Source: Paramyrothecium sp. XJ0827
Lineage: Eukaryota > Ascomycota > Sordariomycetes > Hypocreales > Stachybotryaceae
Direction: 5' to 3'
Assembly (NCBI GenBank): GCA_020881915.1
Contig: JAJFPB010000002.1
Span: 5,777,001-5,841,000 of the forward strand
DNA: 64,000 nucleotides
A program made the position numbers and the translations under genes. Below are positions 33,364 to 45,745 of this stretch, piece by piece (the stretch's first letter is position 1; each line of letters begins with the position of its first letter). Under the pieces are notes generated by a model, which searched no databases, was not told the origin of the DNA, and worked only from the letters and a program-made list of their open reading frames with translations.

Positions 33364-36359
33364 CCTTGGTCAAGCAATTTGGCCTAGCGCCTAGTCCATG
33401 GATGGATTGGTTAGCTGGAACGATCAATGAAGTCACGCTTTAAGCCGAAGTTGGGAGAATAACCGGCGAGGAGCACCCGTCAGCCAGGTGGATGGAATCA
33501 CGGGGCGTCGTGAGAAGAGGCGCACAAATATACGACTTACAGGACGCTTCGCCATTGATTTCGTCGCATCTATACTCCGGGGCGCGGGCAAGGTGTTTCG
33601 TTTGTGTAGGGGGGACACGGGCGTGAACTGCCATGGATTTCGTGCAAATAATTTCTAGTGAGCGCCTGACCTGACGAGGCTCAGCCAAGGCAACAAGCAA
33701 TTGGGCATGCGGGCACACTTGTGATTGGGGGAACACTACTCAGCCGAGAAGTTGACCAATCGAGTCCGGAATCGGGCTCCTGTCAGGATGAGGATCCCAC
33801 TTCACCCATCGAAGCAGATTCAGCCTCGCGATAGTACCGGAAAGCCATGCTAAGCCGCCGCTCTCGTGGCATTTGTGATAGCCAATGACATCAGTCCAAT
33901 AGCAAAATCGGAGGTCCATAGAGCATGCAAAAACTTCTTGATTTGTTTTGTTCCTCTTGCAAAGCGGCTTGCCAACGGCTTAGACTCGCTGAGTAGATGA
34001 TTTTCAGGCTCAGACTGGCACTTAAATCAACTTGATAACGACGGCGGCAGCTTGTGGCTGAGTCCACATTTTCCGCATCGATCCATCCACCTTATTATTA
34101 TTATCATGGACATGTTTTTCGCTAGGCACGTGACGTTCTTGAGGCACCTGCGCGAGGATAAATAAATTGACGATTGATGGATATTCGGCAGAGGAGCGTG
34201 ACGTCTGCCACCGGCCCGTATGTCTGATTGCACACGACTCCCAACACACTCACCCGTCGAAGCTGAAAAATAGGAAGGCGAATGTAAGATGCTTGAAAGA
34301 CTGCGATAGCGAAGCACTCGGGCTGGGCTGGTGTTGCGAGCAAGAAAATCACCAGGGGCTTGAACAGGTTCGTGTGTTTCCAAATGTCACCTCTACATAC
34401 GAACTCCAGAGTTGCAAATTTACATCCTCATTTCTTGCTTGACACATGGTTTGTTGACAAGCTGCTGGAGAAGTTCATAGTAAATTCGACTGAGTCCTAT
34501 GCAAGATTGTGTAGAAGGCCTAGCAAAGGTTGCTGTCCGGGTAGACTACAGCACTATGGTGGACGATCAAGATTGCCAGGACCGAATTGACGCAGAGAGT
34601 ACGAAGCAATTTAAGTCTTTTAATTGATGCCTGGGGATGAGTGTCCGGCCAAGATCATTTGTGAGTCTTCTGGCATGGCTGACGAACAACCTTCACCTGC
34701 TTTTCGTCACTTAGCTTGACCGAGCCCAGCATGTCAAAAAGACCTTACCCGCCTCAGTCGAGAAACATTACCTAAAGGGGACAGTGCATTTCGTTTTCCA
34801 AACAATGTGTATGGTGGTAACATTTAGTCGAAGCTTGAACACCCCGCCGACAACCCGAAACCCCTTTGCATCTCGGCCGTGTCGAATTCACCGCGAAATG
34901 ACAAATCCGAGATCGGTCAGAAGAAGTCAGAGGTCTGAACTGGCGTGCATGTATTTTCACGCCGTAAGATTCGATGCTCCAAGACTATGCCCTGCACGGC
35001 TTGCGTACGGCGGAATAAGGCTGCCCAATGCCAGCGTGAGCCAGTTGCAGTTGTCTTGAGATTATCAGCAGCTCGTTCCAGTACTTCTACGTTGCACGAA
35101 GATGTAGCTCTTCGCCGGCCTCTGTCACTGAGAGGAACACTCCTGCAAGATATTTTTCAACTTCAGCTGATCAGGCGACTCCTGTTGCCGTCCCCTCTGC
35201 TTCTAGTTCGACTACAATTCCAAGTGGGTGAGAATTATTCCGCGCAGTTTTATTCACAGTTTACATAATATACCAATATTTCTCTGGAAGGAAGAAATCC
35301 AAGGGCGAGGGGTGTGAGGAACGAATACCTTAGCGAATCGATGGCGCACATAAATTACTCTGGACACAGATACCTTCGTATCTTCCTATTCCCCAGGCAA
35401 GAACAGGACTTTTGCTGCACACTTGAGGGTTTGCTGTATTTGATTGCAAATGGTGAAGGTTTCTCAAATGGCAGTGGTAGTGTACTCCGACAACGATCAA
35501 TGAGTCCAAAATTTTCGTATTCCCTTCCGTCCTTACGATACTTTTGAGATATTTAAAGCTGTCGATGTGGGATCAAGGGGAATCGTTTGGTTGCCCAGCT
35601 TCTCTAGCGCAGGCTTCGCTCGAGACCCACCCTGTAGGCTTTCATGGTCGTGAAATTGATGTTTGATATATTTGCCAACAGCAACTAGAGCGAGTTGTAT
35701 ACATAGAGAACGCAAGCGAGCTAAAGGTAGTACGCATCAGCCAGGAACGAATTTTTAGACTTATTCTGGCTACAGAAACGTGACAGCATTCATGTCTTCA
35801 GCAAGAAAAGAATACCCTGCTGTGCAGCATAGATAAAGTCCGCCAATGAAACAGTGAATCACTTGCCAGTTAAATGGAAAGCGACTTGCCTGGGCATCAA
35901 ATTAGCAGTGCGTTGAATGGATAGATACACGAACTTCGCTCTTTCTATTTGCTACTTACGAAGAATGGTCACTAGGGCAATGCTAACCTGTCATATATTA
36001 CTGACAGTCACAAGAGCAGCATGAGAGGATCCAAACCAGCGAACAATCACATCCATCAAAGAGAGGAGAAATGGCAAAAATTTGGTGGCGAAGTTTTTAT
36101 CATAGTCAGTGTTGACTGGACCCAATCTTTTGTCTACTACGGCTTTGTTTTTTTTGTGTTTTACTTAATTTTCCTATCCTCTTCTCAAAATCTGTTGTTG
36201 TCCATGTCCTTGATCCTAACAAAGAAAATCCCTGCCCTCGTACACAGTTACCAAACTAGGCTCAGTCTCTGGTTTCTGTCACCATCATCCTCCAAGTGCT
36301 CCTTCCTCACACCATGTGTGGTACGAAAAGATCTGATCCTCGACTCCCAATCGAACTGT
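33364..36359. other. 3-kb gene-poor region with a regulator relic
   Basis: Only the Zn2Cys6 fragment at 34942-35045 is recognisable. Other frames are short, overlapping and without motifs. Confidence 0.5.
34942..35045 (+). pseudogene. Zn2Cys6 transcription-factor DNA-binding domain, frameshifted relic
   Basis: One frame gives SRRKIRCSKTMPCTACVRR followed by NKAAQCQRE, the second to sixth cysteine part of a Zn2Cys6 domain (C-x5-C-x2-C-x7-C here). The first cysteines are only found in another frame (SELACMYFH just upstream), so one or two bases are missing between them. No fungal-specific transcription-factor domain follows. It is a dead fragment of a regulator gene. Confidence 0.65.
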
Positions 36360-36620
36360 TTATGGACCGACGGTGCCTTTGGGCCAGACGCAGAGGAAGT
36401 CAGTTTCGACGAAGCGGCCGATCTTGTTCTCCTTACCGTCGAGCGCAAGGTCTCCCTTTCCACGACTACCGTTACACTTTTTACACGTGTCATCGACGAC
36501 TTCGTTGCGGTGCTTACAGGTGACGCAGATCCAGTAGTAGAGGGTGGTGGCCACAAGGAAGAGGTTGACTGGGGGGAGGGCAGCCTCCTCGGCGGGGGTG
36601 AGAACGCGTGGTTCAGACAT
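36360..36620 (-). CDS. Small zinc-ribbon-like hypothetical protein
   Basis: An intronless 86-aa frame. It has a Pro/Ala-rich N-terminus, a hydrophobic stretch (LFLVATTLYYWICVTC) and four cysteines spaced C-x2-C-x10-C-x2-C (CVTCKHRNEVVDDTCKKC), resembling a RanBP2-type or rubredoxin-like zinc ribbon. The basic segment GSRGKGD follows. I do not recognise a named family and cannot assign a function. The upstream DNA (36621-36855, minus-strand promoter side) is C/T-rich on the coding strand, as in many fungal promoters. Confidence 0.55.
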   Translation of the reverse strand: MSEPRVLTPAEEAALPPVNLFLVATTLYYWICVTCKHRNEVVDDTCKKCNGSRGKGDLALDGKENKIGRFVETDFLCVWPKGTVGP

Positions 36621-38428
36621 TCTGTTCTTTGGTGAGTCGCTGAAGTTTTTCTCCCCTTTATGTTAGTATTTTTTTTGGTGGGGGAAGGGGTTGTTGGTGT
36701 GACAGTTGTATGTAGTCGAAAGACAAGAAAGTGTTGTGTGGTAGGAGTGGAAGAGTTGGCTGTGACAATGTGTTTGTTATGTGTAGCCCAAAGCGAAAAA
36801 GTTGTTGTGTTGTTTTCAGTTCTCTGGGAATCGATTCCAAGGCCGCGGATTCCACTACTTAAATATGTTTTTGCGTCTGAGTTGATTCACTAATGCTTCA
36901 ACGTGGAAGCTCATGACTTTCGAATGTAATTGCCTGTTCATCACAATCGGTTTATGTTCTGACAGTTGTCTGCCACTGTTCTAGAGACTGGCAAAGCATG
37001 CTGGAGATTACTGTTCTGTGATTCAACGACGCTGCGCATTCTGAAAGGCAGTCTTCCGGCACGGACAAAGCGCAGCGGCGAGTCCAAGCGTGTCCAGCCC
37101 GAGCACAAGGTTCATGTCAATGAAAACAATGGCACGCACACGCCCAAAAGTCCGAGCGCAAGCTGCTCCAATGGCTGCCCAGAGGTCAAGGAAGCAGATG
37201 CCTAGTAATAAAGCTTTAGCCGAAGCGGCCATAACCAAGTCCAACTCTCTCGTCGTGAAGAAGTTATCAATTCGATCACAATTCTCTGCCTCATCTCCCT
37301 TTCCCGACTTCCCACGTCCCAGACGTGAGGGATGTCGCATCCCTCATCGCACTCTAGAGAAGCTGTACGGCGCGGCTGTGCAAAGCCGCTTTTGCACACG
37401 ACAACAATAGACCGGTGCAAGACGGCGTCTGCAAAAACGTTATAGACGTCTTCGTCGTAGCAGCTCTCAGCCAAATTTCTTGTCAATGATGTTTTTAGCA
37501 AGTCTAACCGATGTATCAGTGGTAATTCGCTCATCTAACGGTAGATAGTGCTGTTTGAACTCTCGAAATCCAGTAGAGAAATAATAACTGAAGCGACGAA
37601 AATCGTGTGTGTAAGAGCGATGTATTCTTCGCCTGACCCAGGAATGATAGCCTTCTTGCAACGCAGATCGAGGCTCATGCTCCGTATCTCCAGGCCTGGT
37701 GGTGAGACTGGCCATGCTGGATCATTGAGAAAGATTCCAGTAGGGATGAGGGCATAGCTAAGACCAATTCATCCGAATGTTTGATTGTTCTTATCTTGAA
37801 TGAAAAAGAGACGCTTTTATGTACCTACCTAGGCTTGAGTGGACCATAAAGCGTTTTCAGAGTTCTTCCGGGGGGGGGGTTGCAGAATTTCCTCGGGCTC
37901 GAAGTGAATACTTTTTTATTTGGAACGAACCGTTTTGTAGGAGCCAACAACTCTGCCGCTTCAGTCAAGTTGAGCTGAGAATGATATGGCTGCCAGATTG
38001 CTGAGGCAGATGCATAGGACTTCAGCATTTGAGCCGGGCAACGAAGAGCTCCCTGGCAACTTTATTCTTTTGCCGCAGTCCTATCATCCTTTCTTTGCCT
38101 ACCTGCTTTAGTGGTATCCTGTATGGCTTCAATCCCTGTTGGAGCCCCTCCAACTCCAATCGCTTGATTCCGCTGATCAATTCACACGATTGGTCTTTCT
38201 CAATCGCTTTCGGATTTTTTGATTCCTTGACTTCAAGTCTCTGTCTGTTTCCAGGCTTCTGAGTATGACCATCAACCCATGTGGACAAGCTTCTAGACAA
38301 GTGCGTGGCATGGATGAGACACTACTAATCTCCATTTCTCATAATGTTGATAGCATTGCTCATGATGGCGTATGATTGCATTTCAATCGGCCTTCTTTTT
38401 CTCTTTCTGTGCAGCGTCTTTCCATGTT
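36621..38428. other. Gene-poor region
   Basis: 1.8 kb with only short motif-free frames, such as an 82-codon one at 37467-37715 on the minus strand. A ten-G run lies near 37871. Confidence 0.5.
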
Positions 38429-39202
38429 TCAAGGTGGTAGATGGAAACAACCTCGACGAAAACACAAATTCCGGGTTAACGCATCATACTGAAGCATTTT
38501 GCCGTCTTTACTGCATTCTCGGCTTGTCTGATCCAGCAACTTCTCCCCCATCTTGATGGTTTCTGTGATCTTGGACTTCTTTTTGGATATCGCGAATAAG
38601 TAGTCAAAACCTGCTTCAATCTCCTCTTCTATCTTTATGTCTTGTGCATGCCGTCTAAGAAGACGGCCGCGCAAATGTTCTGATCCCTTATTTGAGATAG
38701 AAAACTCGCCCTTCCAAGCTTTTGTGCTGTAGATGCGTAGACTGAGCACCATTGGGTGCAACTCACCAATCAGAGCTTCAAGCGTATGAATGACTTTCCA
38801 GTTACCCAGCCCAAGCGTAGGTTTTAGATCTCGCGGTGCCGAAGTCAAAATTCGAAGTAACGAGTCCATAATATCAAGTAGCGGGTGCATGGAAGGTTTT
38901 GAAGACAGGATATCTTTGAAGCGTCGCAAAAGCCATCCAAAAACGCGGAATCTGGAGTTATAATGTCCATGAACTTCTAAAAGCGTATGGCGAATCTTCC
39001 AACAATGTACCCGAAAATTTGGATCGAATGCTTGGGCGGCATGCCTCAACCCGGTACGGATTTCTTCAAGCATAAAGTGGACTTTTTGGTAAAGCTCTCC
39101 ATTCATTAATATGATGAGGCTTTCAACTCGATCAAGTGCCGCTTGGATATCCTCCCGGCCGGTAAGGCGGTACAGATCTGTCGCAGCTGTCAGAAAGTAC
39201 AT
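38429..39202 (-). CDS. Hypothetical protein, possibly the 3' part of the adjacent decayed gene
   Basis: A 257-aa frame with good coding character but no domain that I recognise. It is helix-rich and basic (for example VHCWKIRHTLLEVHGHYN and RLLRRHAQDIKIEEEIEAGF). It overlaps the 3' end of the DUF6536-like frame at 39132-39644 by 71 nt in a different frame. It may be a separate exon of the same gene, the result of a frameshift, or an independent gene with a start further upstream. Confidence 0.4.
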   Translation of the reverse strand: MYFLTAATDLYRLTGREDIQAALDRVESLIILMNGELYQKVHFMLEEIRTGLRHAAQAFDPNFRVHCWKIRHTLLEVHGHYNSRFRVFGWLLRRFKDILSSKPSMHPLLDIMDSLLRILTSAPRDLKPTLGLGNWKVIHTLEALIGELHPMVLSLRIYSTKAWKGEFSISNKGSEHLRGRLLRRHAQDIKIEEEIEAGFDYLFAISKKKSKITETIKMGEKLLDQTSRECSKDGKMLQYDALTRNLCFRRGCFHLPP

Positions 39203-39644
39203 GGCCCGTACGGAGCAGCCACCCGACTTTTACAGCCCAAGTTGCACTGGAAACGGTGCGCAGGCTGGGGACTCCAAAATAGAGCCACTTCCGTCTCTTG
39301 TGGGCGGCATCAACCTGAGACCGGGTTGGTGCTATGAGGCATTGCATACAATAGTTGCCTCCCGCCAAAATTGTAGCACCGATGATGTTGAGTACATGAA
39401 GTGCAGCATTGATGACCCTCACTGCAGAACAGCATTGTTGGCTGACAAGACCGTCTCCGTTTTTGACTTGCGAATCATCGCCCGTGCTCGCCGCAATTGT
39501 AAGGGAGAGGGTAATCAAGAATATTGCGAACGCCAGCATGGAGAAAAAGAAAGTGTCGCCGCCATATTTCATCCACCATCTGGTTGATTGCTGTGGGAAA
39601 ATGGTGGATGTAGAGGCTATGGCCTTGTAACAATATTTGATCAC
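39132..39644 (-). pseudogene. Truncated DUF6536-type membrane protein
   Basis: A 170-aa frame contains a transmembrane helix (FFFSMLAFAIFLITLSLTIAA) and the conserved segment LAGGNYCMQCLIAPTRSQVD followed by AHKRRKWLYFGVPSLR. This is characteristic of the N-terminal region of fungal DUF6536 proteins, which are normally several times longer. The frame ends soon after this block in a Pro/Gly-rich tail with no family resemblance, so the gene appears truncated or frameshifted. Confidence 0.6.
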
Positions 39645-39791
39645 AGTGGCCCTGGCACGTGCGAAAGCAAGGTAACATTGGGAACTAGCGTCCGTCCGCC
39701 TTATTATTAGTCAGTCGCGTGAGCCGAGTCTCTGTAGAGAACGCTGCGCCAATCCCCATCTGTTATTTATCCTGATTCTACATCCGCCAAC

Positions 39792-41689
39792 ATGACAAAG
39801 ATGGACTTGAGGATCGCCGCTCTGCCAGCATGGTTTCTGCAACTCGGCTTGGCGGCCGCGCACCTGGGTGGTCAAAGTCAAAGCATCGCCAGGAACCTGG
39901 AACGACGGCAGAGCGCTATTCCAGCCAATCTGACCCATGATTTCTCACTGTTCAAGCCAGTGCCCATTCCAGCGTCGAATGCGTGTCCCACCGAAACGCT
40001 GATGGCGCATGTGTTCGCCAATTCATACGGCGTTCCGTTTGTCGCCAATTACACGCCGCCCGCGTGTGACTTCAACAGTGTCGTCATCACCTTCACGGCG
40101 AAAGTCGCAGGCAGGCAGTTCGACCGCCTGGCTGCCATGTATCTGACCGATACCGAGGTCTGGCGCACCAGCACCGAGGAACCTACGCAGGCCGGCATCT
40201 ACTGGACTTACACCAAGGACCTCTCTGCATACTTGGCGCTGTGGAAGCAGCCGCAGACCCTCATCTTCGAGCTTGACAATATCAATGACTCGACGTACAC
40301 GGGCCAGTACAACACCACATTGACGGCGACCTTCTTCAAGGCTGACGATGCGCCAATCAAGGCCGATGCAATCCTGCCCATCTCCTCTCTCAAAGGCAGA
40401 GACGGCAAACAAAACGTCTTTACCATCCCCGCAGACAATGCGACCGTCAACTACGCCATTCCGAAGAACGTGACACGCGCCATGGTGTCTCTCTCAGCCA
40501 ACGGCCAGATCGACGAGGAATTCTGGTTCACGAATGTGCTGACGCCCGACCGGCATACCTTTGAAGACACGACCGGGCCCCTGGTGGCCGGCGGGCCGTT
40601 CCGTGAGGTGCAATTGCTGATTGACGGCTATCTCGCCGGTGTCGTCTGGCCCTTCCCGGTCATGTGTGTGACCGCCGCTGCATGGTGACTTTCACAGGAT
40701 CGACTGACAAAGCGTCTAGTTTTACCGGAGGGTTCGCCCCCGGGTTGTGGCGACCGCTTGTGGCCATCCAAGCATTCGACTTGACCGAGAGCGAGATAGA
40801 CATTACCCCATTCTTGCCCTACATTACAGACGGGAAGCCGCACAGCTTCACCATCAAGGTCAAGCAGGTGTACAATGCAGGCAACGGGAGTGCCACACTG
40901 ACCGACGTGGGGAGCTACTGGCTCGCCACGGGCAAAATCTTCCTCTTCTACGGGGCTGATGCTCCCAAGAAGCCGTACTCGCACAAGCCCCCTCATATTG
41001 TAGGGGCCGAGCCGAGCATCGAGGTGTCATCCTATGTCCACACGACTCCGAACGGCACAAACTTGACGCTCTCGTACACAGTCACCGCCTCGCGCGAATT
41101 CAGCACCTCATCCAAGCTCGGGACATTCCGCCAGAGCCTATCGTACAGCAACTCGGGCTTTCTCGAGGATGGAGGTTTGACACAGACCACGACGCAGCTA
41201 ACAAGGGGCTCGCAGAACACGGTGGATGCGCTTGCGCCGTCCTTCAACCAGGTTCTATCCTTCTCATACCCCATCAGCGTGTATAACAAGTACATAATGT
41301 TCAACAATGGCAATGCCTTGAATATTAGTGCTGCTGTAAACGTTAGTCTCGACTGGATAGATTCCGGTCGTCCAGACATTTCAACATTTTCACTCGTGGC
41401 CGGGCCATCAACCATGAACAACGTACTTACTAGCACCGGATTCTACTCGTCGCTGGGAGTCACCGGCGGCACCACGGAGGAGACAATCACTGAGACGAGC
41501 TACGGGTCAACGTACACGCGCCACCTCATCGCCGGCAATCAAACGGTGGTTCTGGACTCAAATCCGGACCCCGCCGTGGCCAATGTGGCAGCGCCCTCAA
41601 CAAATTTTGAAGGCCATGGGGTCCGCCCAATGAGAAAGCCAAAGGCCATCCTTGGAGGAGGCCCTAGGATCCTACACAAGCAGCCGTAG
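39792..41689 (+). CDS. Secreted PNGase A-like peptide-N-glycanase
   Basis: Exons are 39792-40663 and 40720-41689, giving 613 aa. The 56-nt intron restores the family block WPFPVIFTGGFAPGLWRP, which is otherwise split between two frames. An N-terminal hydrophobic signal (LPAWFLQLGLAAAHLG) directs secretion. The body matches the peptide-N4-(N-acetyl-beta-glucosaminyl)asparagine amidase A family: TYTKDLSAY, LIFELDNINDSTYTGQYNTT and FREVQLLIDGYLAG are recognisable blocks. Members release N-glycans from glycopeptides and act outside the cell or in the secretory pathway. Neighbouring DNA is gene-poor, and no partner enzymes are nearby. Confidence 0.88.
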
Positions 41690-44038
41690 GAATAATTTCC
41701 CTCGGCCCTTCACAGGAGATATCAATGGCTGAAAGTCACCTGGCATGATGACAGATGAATTTTGGAAAGTAAATCAATTAATTTGCACATCGATGAGGCT
41801 GGCAGAGCCAGTAAATGCCGAGGATGCTTGTGGCTCACGTTTGTATGTGATAGACGAAATTCGTGACCGGCCTCAAGACAACGAGGGTTGAAGTAATGGG
41901 CAAGATACATGTGGATGCTGTCCAAGTCTGGGTTTGGCTTGTACGTGGCAATTAATGGGACGAACAGATTAGGAGGCTGTACGGCAGCAAAAATGAACTC
42001 GAGGACCTGGAAGCCATAACGTGGTCTGCGCCCAAGGATATCGAATCGCTATCGTCTGAAGAAGGGGAGTCCCCACTCTACAATCTGATCGACAGCCCAT
42101 AGTAGAGTTGTTCGTAGGCCTTCAAGAGGCAACACATTGCAAAATAGTCCCAGTGCTGCAGGGACCCGCGCGACCGGGTCCGCGCTCTCTTGAAGTTCGT
42201 GTAGTTAAACATGACTGGCGGGATCTTAATACTCGACATGTATATACGGGTGGCGGGCGCAGTCTTCCTGAGCCTGAGCCCTGCTTCATCTAAGTTGTGG
42301 GCGCTGTTCGCCCAGGCGGCATCACAAATTGAGCTGCTAGAGCTACGTAGGTGGTGTCTAGAATGTGACAACAGTTCACGTAGTGGTTTTATGCCCGAGG
42401 CCACGAGGAAACGCTCTCACTTGCCAGAGAAACGATAGCGGCCCTGGGGTGTGACAGGAGGAATAGCACGTCTCGGCGAGTCTTCGACCTGGATCATAGG
42501 AAGCTGATGTTGCGTGGTCAGCTATTTTCTATTCTCAACACACTATTACTTGATTTTGACAAATGCAACGGCTTCGGTCCAGACGGCTTTTGGATGTAGG
42601 AGTCATAGTAAGCTAATTAAATCCAATCTCTCGCAGAACATACCACACAACCTGTTGAACCGTACCATATGACCGAAAACAAAGAGGTCTGTAGTGGGCC
42701 CAAATATTTTACTGGTCTGGTGGTTAGTTTGACAATGAAAAGACGCATTTGCTCGCTAAGCTGATTATAAGACGGCCGAGCCTAACCATAAATCCTGGGT
42801 CAGGAAGATCAAAGGTTCAAACTCTGGAAGAAAATGGCAACAATAGAGAAAGGTACAGATTACCTCAAGAACTTGTGCCAATCTAGGAGAATGTGTTGAA
42901 CCGTACAATAAGACCTGGAAAAATGGAGGTCTATAGTACACCAAAATCTTTTTGCTGTGGTCTAGTGGTCGGTTTGACACAACCTCGCGGAGACTGACAA
43001 AGTGATAGGTCCGAAGGCGAGCTGCACCCGAGTATCACGGCCGAGGGCTGCTGGAGTATCCTCCATAGCGTTTACGCGAATGATAGCAGAAACATGTTCT
43101 GATACAGCTCCGTAGGAGATTTGAAAGTGGGCATTGATGCGGCGTACGAGTCAACGGATCAACCGGCGCGAGTTGCAGAAATACAGGCGCCTGTTCATGA
43201 CTGTCCACAGGGCGGGTTGGTTTCGACCCAAGGACGATCCAGCTAGGAAACAGTGTTTGCGCTCTCGGTTCCGCATGAACGGGCACGTATTGCAGGTCGC
43301 GCTCCGCATCAGAAACAATTAGACTTGCACGATCAAAAGGGTTGTGTATGCCCACGGCTTGCTGGAATGAGAGACTGAAGATTGCCTTAGGCCTCTCAAC
43401 TTGCTGGACATATGAGCTACCCTGGAGCATTCACGTACAATCATGTAGTAGATTCCTAGAATGCGATTCAATGCATACTCTCACTTTCTAATCTCCCCTT
43501 TATGACTGTTGGTCGTATAGCTCGAGATAGAAGCCTTGTCTTGGTTAGGCTTGCCGCTTTTTGAGAATGCTGAGGGACAGAATTGGCCTCCCGCTGCACC
43601 GTCGAACCATTGCATGACTCTGATCCGTGAGCATGTTGTTGGTCGACACACTTACGAATCGGTCGAAGTGAAGGATGGTACGGGCGGTCTAGAATTCGAA
43701 ATTTCAGTCCCCAAGCAAGGGCCGAGAGAAAATAAAATCACGCAAATGCAAAATATGACCAAATGAGGGAGAGGGGCTACGGTTGTTGGTGCTGCTACTT
43801 CAATATTGCAGCTGCTCCCCTGCCAGACGATACAGCAGAGTCGCGACAGGCGACCCCATTGGCCATCTCACTGGGGAAACGGACTGCTAGGTCGTACTGG
43901 GAATTGGCAGATAACGTGTTGCCCGCCCAATGTCCGCCTGGTCAGCCCCGCTACAAAGGGTTTTTTAAGCTCAGCCATTCACGCTCTCCTACCGTGTCTA
44001 CGACCTTTTTCATTATCAGAAGCCTTAATATTGTGAGA
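41690..44038. other. Gene-free region with a duplicated 85-bp block
   Basis: 2.3 kb with no supportable gene. It holds the repeat pair at 42653-42735 and 42894-42980. Short frames show no motif. Confidence 0.55.
42653..42980. repeat. Direct repeat pair, about 85 bp each, 240 bp apart
   Basis: Copies at 42653-42735 and 42894-42980 share tgttgaaccgtac, then gaggtct(g/a)tagt, then ggtctggtggttagtttgac in copy 1 and ggtctagtggtcggtttgac in copy 2. Most differences are transitions. Confidence 0.7.
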
Positions 44039-44525
44039 ATGCCATTTTTCAGATACATCAAAGTTGCTATACTCCTCTCTGTGGTGTCTGCTACTACTGG
44101 TAAGAGCCCGTAACCCATTCGCCAGAAGAGCATCACTTAACTTAATAGTAGTTACGTATAACAAAAAGTACGACGATAATTCTACACCTAGCAGCCAGCT
44201 GGCTTGTTACAAGGATAGCCTTTTAATGCGTGGCTTTCCTTCATGGAAATCTATTGGCACTATACCATTTGAGGTAATTGGCCTCGAAGGTATTGATGGA
44301 CCAGAGTCTCCTTTGTGTGGGAGCTGTTGGGAAATTGAAAAAGCGGGCCAGTCGATGACTTTCCTTGCCCTTGGTAGGGCCGAAGCCGGTATAGCTATCT
44401 CACTTAGGGCTATGAACTATTTCACATATGATCAAGGCGAGGAGATAGGGTCTCTTCCCATGTTGGCTACTCGGCATGATGACACATCGAATTGTGGCAT
44501 TCCTCGGCAGGATAGGGAACTCTAG
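44039..44525 (+). CDS. Cerato-platanin family secreted protein
   Basis: Exons are 44039-44099 and 44149-44525, giving 145 aa; the acceptor may also be three bases later. The signal peptide is MPFFRYIKVAILLSVVSA. The mature part has the family's V-T-Y-x(3)-YD opening and four cysteines: one in SQLACYKD, a CGSC pair in PLCGSCWEIEKAG, and one in TSNCG. The block FLALGRAEAGIAISLRAMNYF corresponds to the usual LAIDHAGAGFNIGLGAMN region. Cerato-platanins are small wall-associated or secreted proteins with a double-psi beta-barrel, often recognised by plants. This copy is divergent, with Arg and Glu replacing the usual Asp-His pair near the barrel groove. Confidence 0.85.
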
Positions 44526-45745
44526 ACTGAGGGTTACAGTCTTAGCATTAGTTTACTTATCTGCTTTGCGGATTTTTGAAAATGTAAATGCCTATCTTGA
44601 ATCATCAAAAACTTAGGAACGAACCCTCCAGGGAATCACGCTGTCTAAGCCTCCCCAGGACGCTCAGTTTGTGTTCAAAATGCAAGCCTGTATCGAGCCG
44701 CCATAGAAGGCTATCGAGGCGGCTTGGTGGAAAAAAGTCGCCCACAGGATCTCATATCATCGGTTGTGAACTCTTATATGAATTGGAACAATTCGACCAT
44801 ACAGCAATTTGCATCACTTAGCTCAACAGAACCTGATTCTAAGATGAGGGGTTCAAGCATCGATATGGCATGTCCTCCTGCTTGATCTTGGTAGACCGCC
44901 CTCACCATGTCCAGTTGACTTTGAGATCTGCGCAATAGGCGGGGGGGGGGGGGGGGATCCCAATCACGATGCTCGTTTCCATTGGTCCTTCGCATGCCTG
45001 ATGTTGGAACGAACGCAGGGATTGTGAGACGCTTGATTAATTCTTTGTCGCGCCTTCTGGCGCTCCGAAGAATCCTTTTTCTGACTTGAAGTACACTAAA
45101 TACATTCGAGGCTTGTATTGGCCATTTGAGCTGCATAACACCAGTACGTACTCCGCCTGGTCATGGCGCCTCTGGTCCAACAGATGGTGATGACACTGTG
45201 GGAGCAGGAGAAGAATGAGGTTGGTTAACTACTAGAGGTGTGGAATGATTGTTGGACCAGGAATACGCCATTTGCGGCTCTCAATTTTCCGGCTTGCTAA
45301 GTCAACGTTGTGGTATCTAGTGCACTTGGCCTTTTCCCTGTGGATCTGTCTGCGAATCATAGTACTAGTCACTTGATGGTTGGCATGTTTCGGCCTGACA
45401 AAAGCCAGCCGGGGCGGCCAACGATAACCCCAATCACGAGCCGATCACGAGCCGGGCTAGTGGGAACCTCCGGCGTCAAAGTTGGGCCTCTTGAAGCCCT
45501 TGACCCGAAATGGCCCTACCCTAGAGCGTCTTCTCTTGCTCTTCAACTCATCGAGAAAGCTATGAAAATGCAATCAATCTCACAAAAACTCTGGAAGTGG
45601 TCTCAAGGTCAAACTCACTAATTCATTATTTGCTAAACTACAAGTTCTACCCAAAGCATGGAAGAGCATCACAGTGTCTAGGGCTCTAAAAACATGCTCA
45701 ACGCTTAACTGGCAGAAAAAAGGAGAGCTCCATGTGCAAGTAAGA
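44526..45745. other. Gene-free region with a poly-G tract
   Basis: 1.2 kb. A run of 16 G lies at 44941-44956. A 103-codon frame at 45310-45621 has no motif and is not called. Confidence 0.5.

Noticed and set aside
36658..36855. 65-codon minus-strand frame upstream of the zinc-ribbon gene
   Set aside because: C/T-rich promoter-like DNA; no motif and poor coding character.
40664..40719. Apparent frameshift in the PNGase A gene
   Set aside because: A normal 56-nt GT-AG intron explains the change of frame and restores the conserved WPFPVIFTGG block.
44941..44956. Run of 16 G
   Set aside because: Likely a simple homopolymer whose length may be affected by sequencing or assembly; no functional reading offered.
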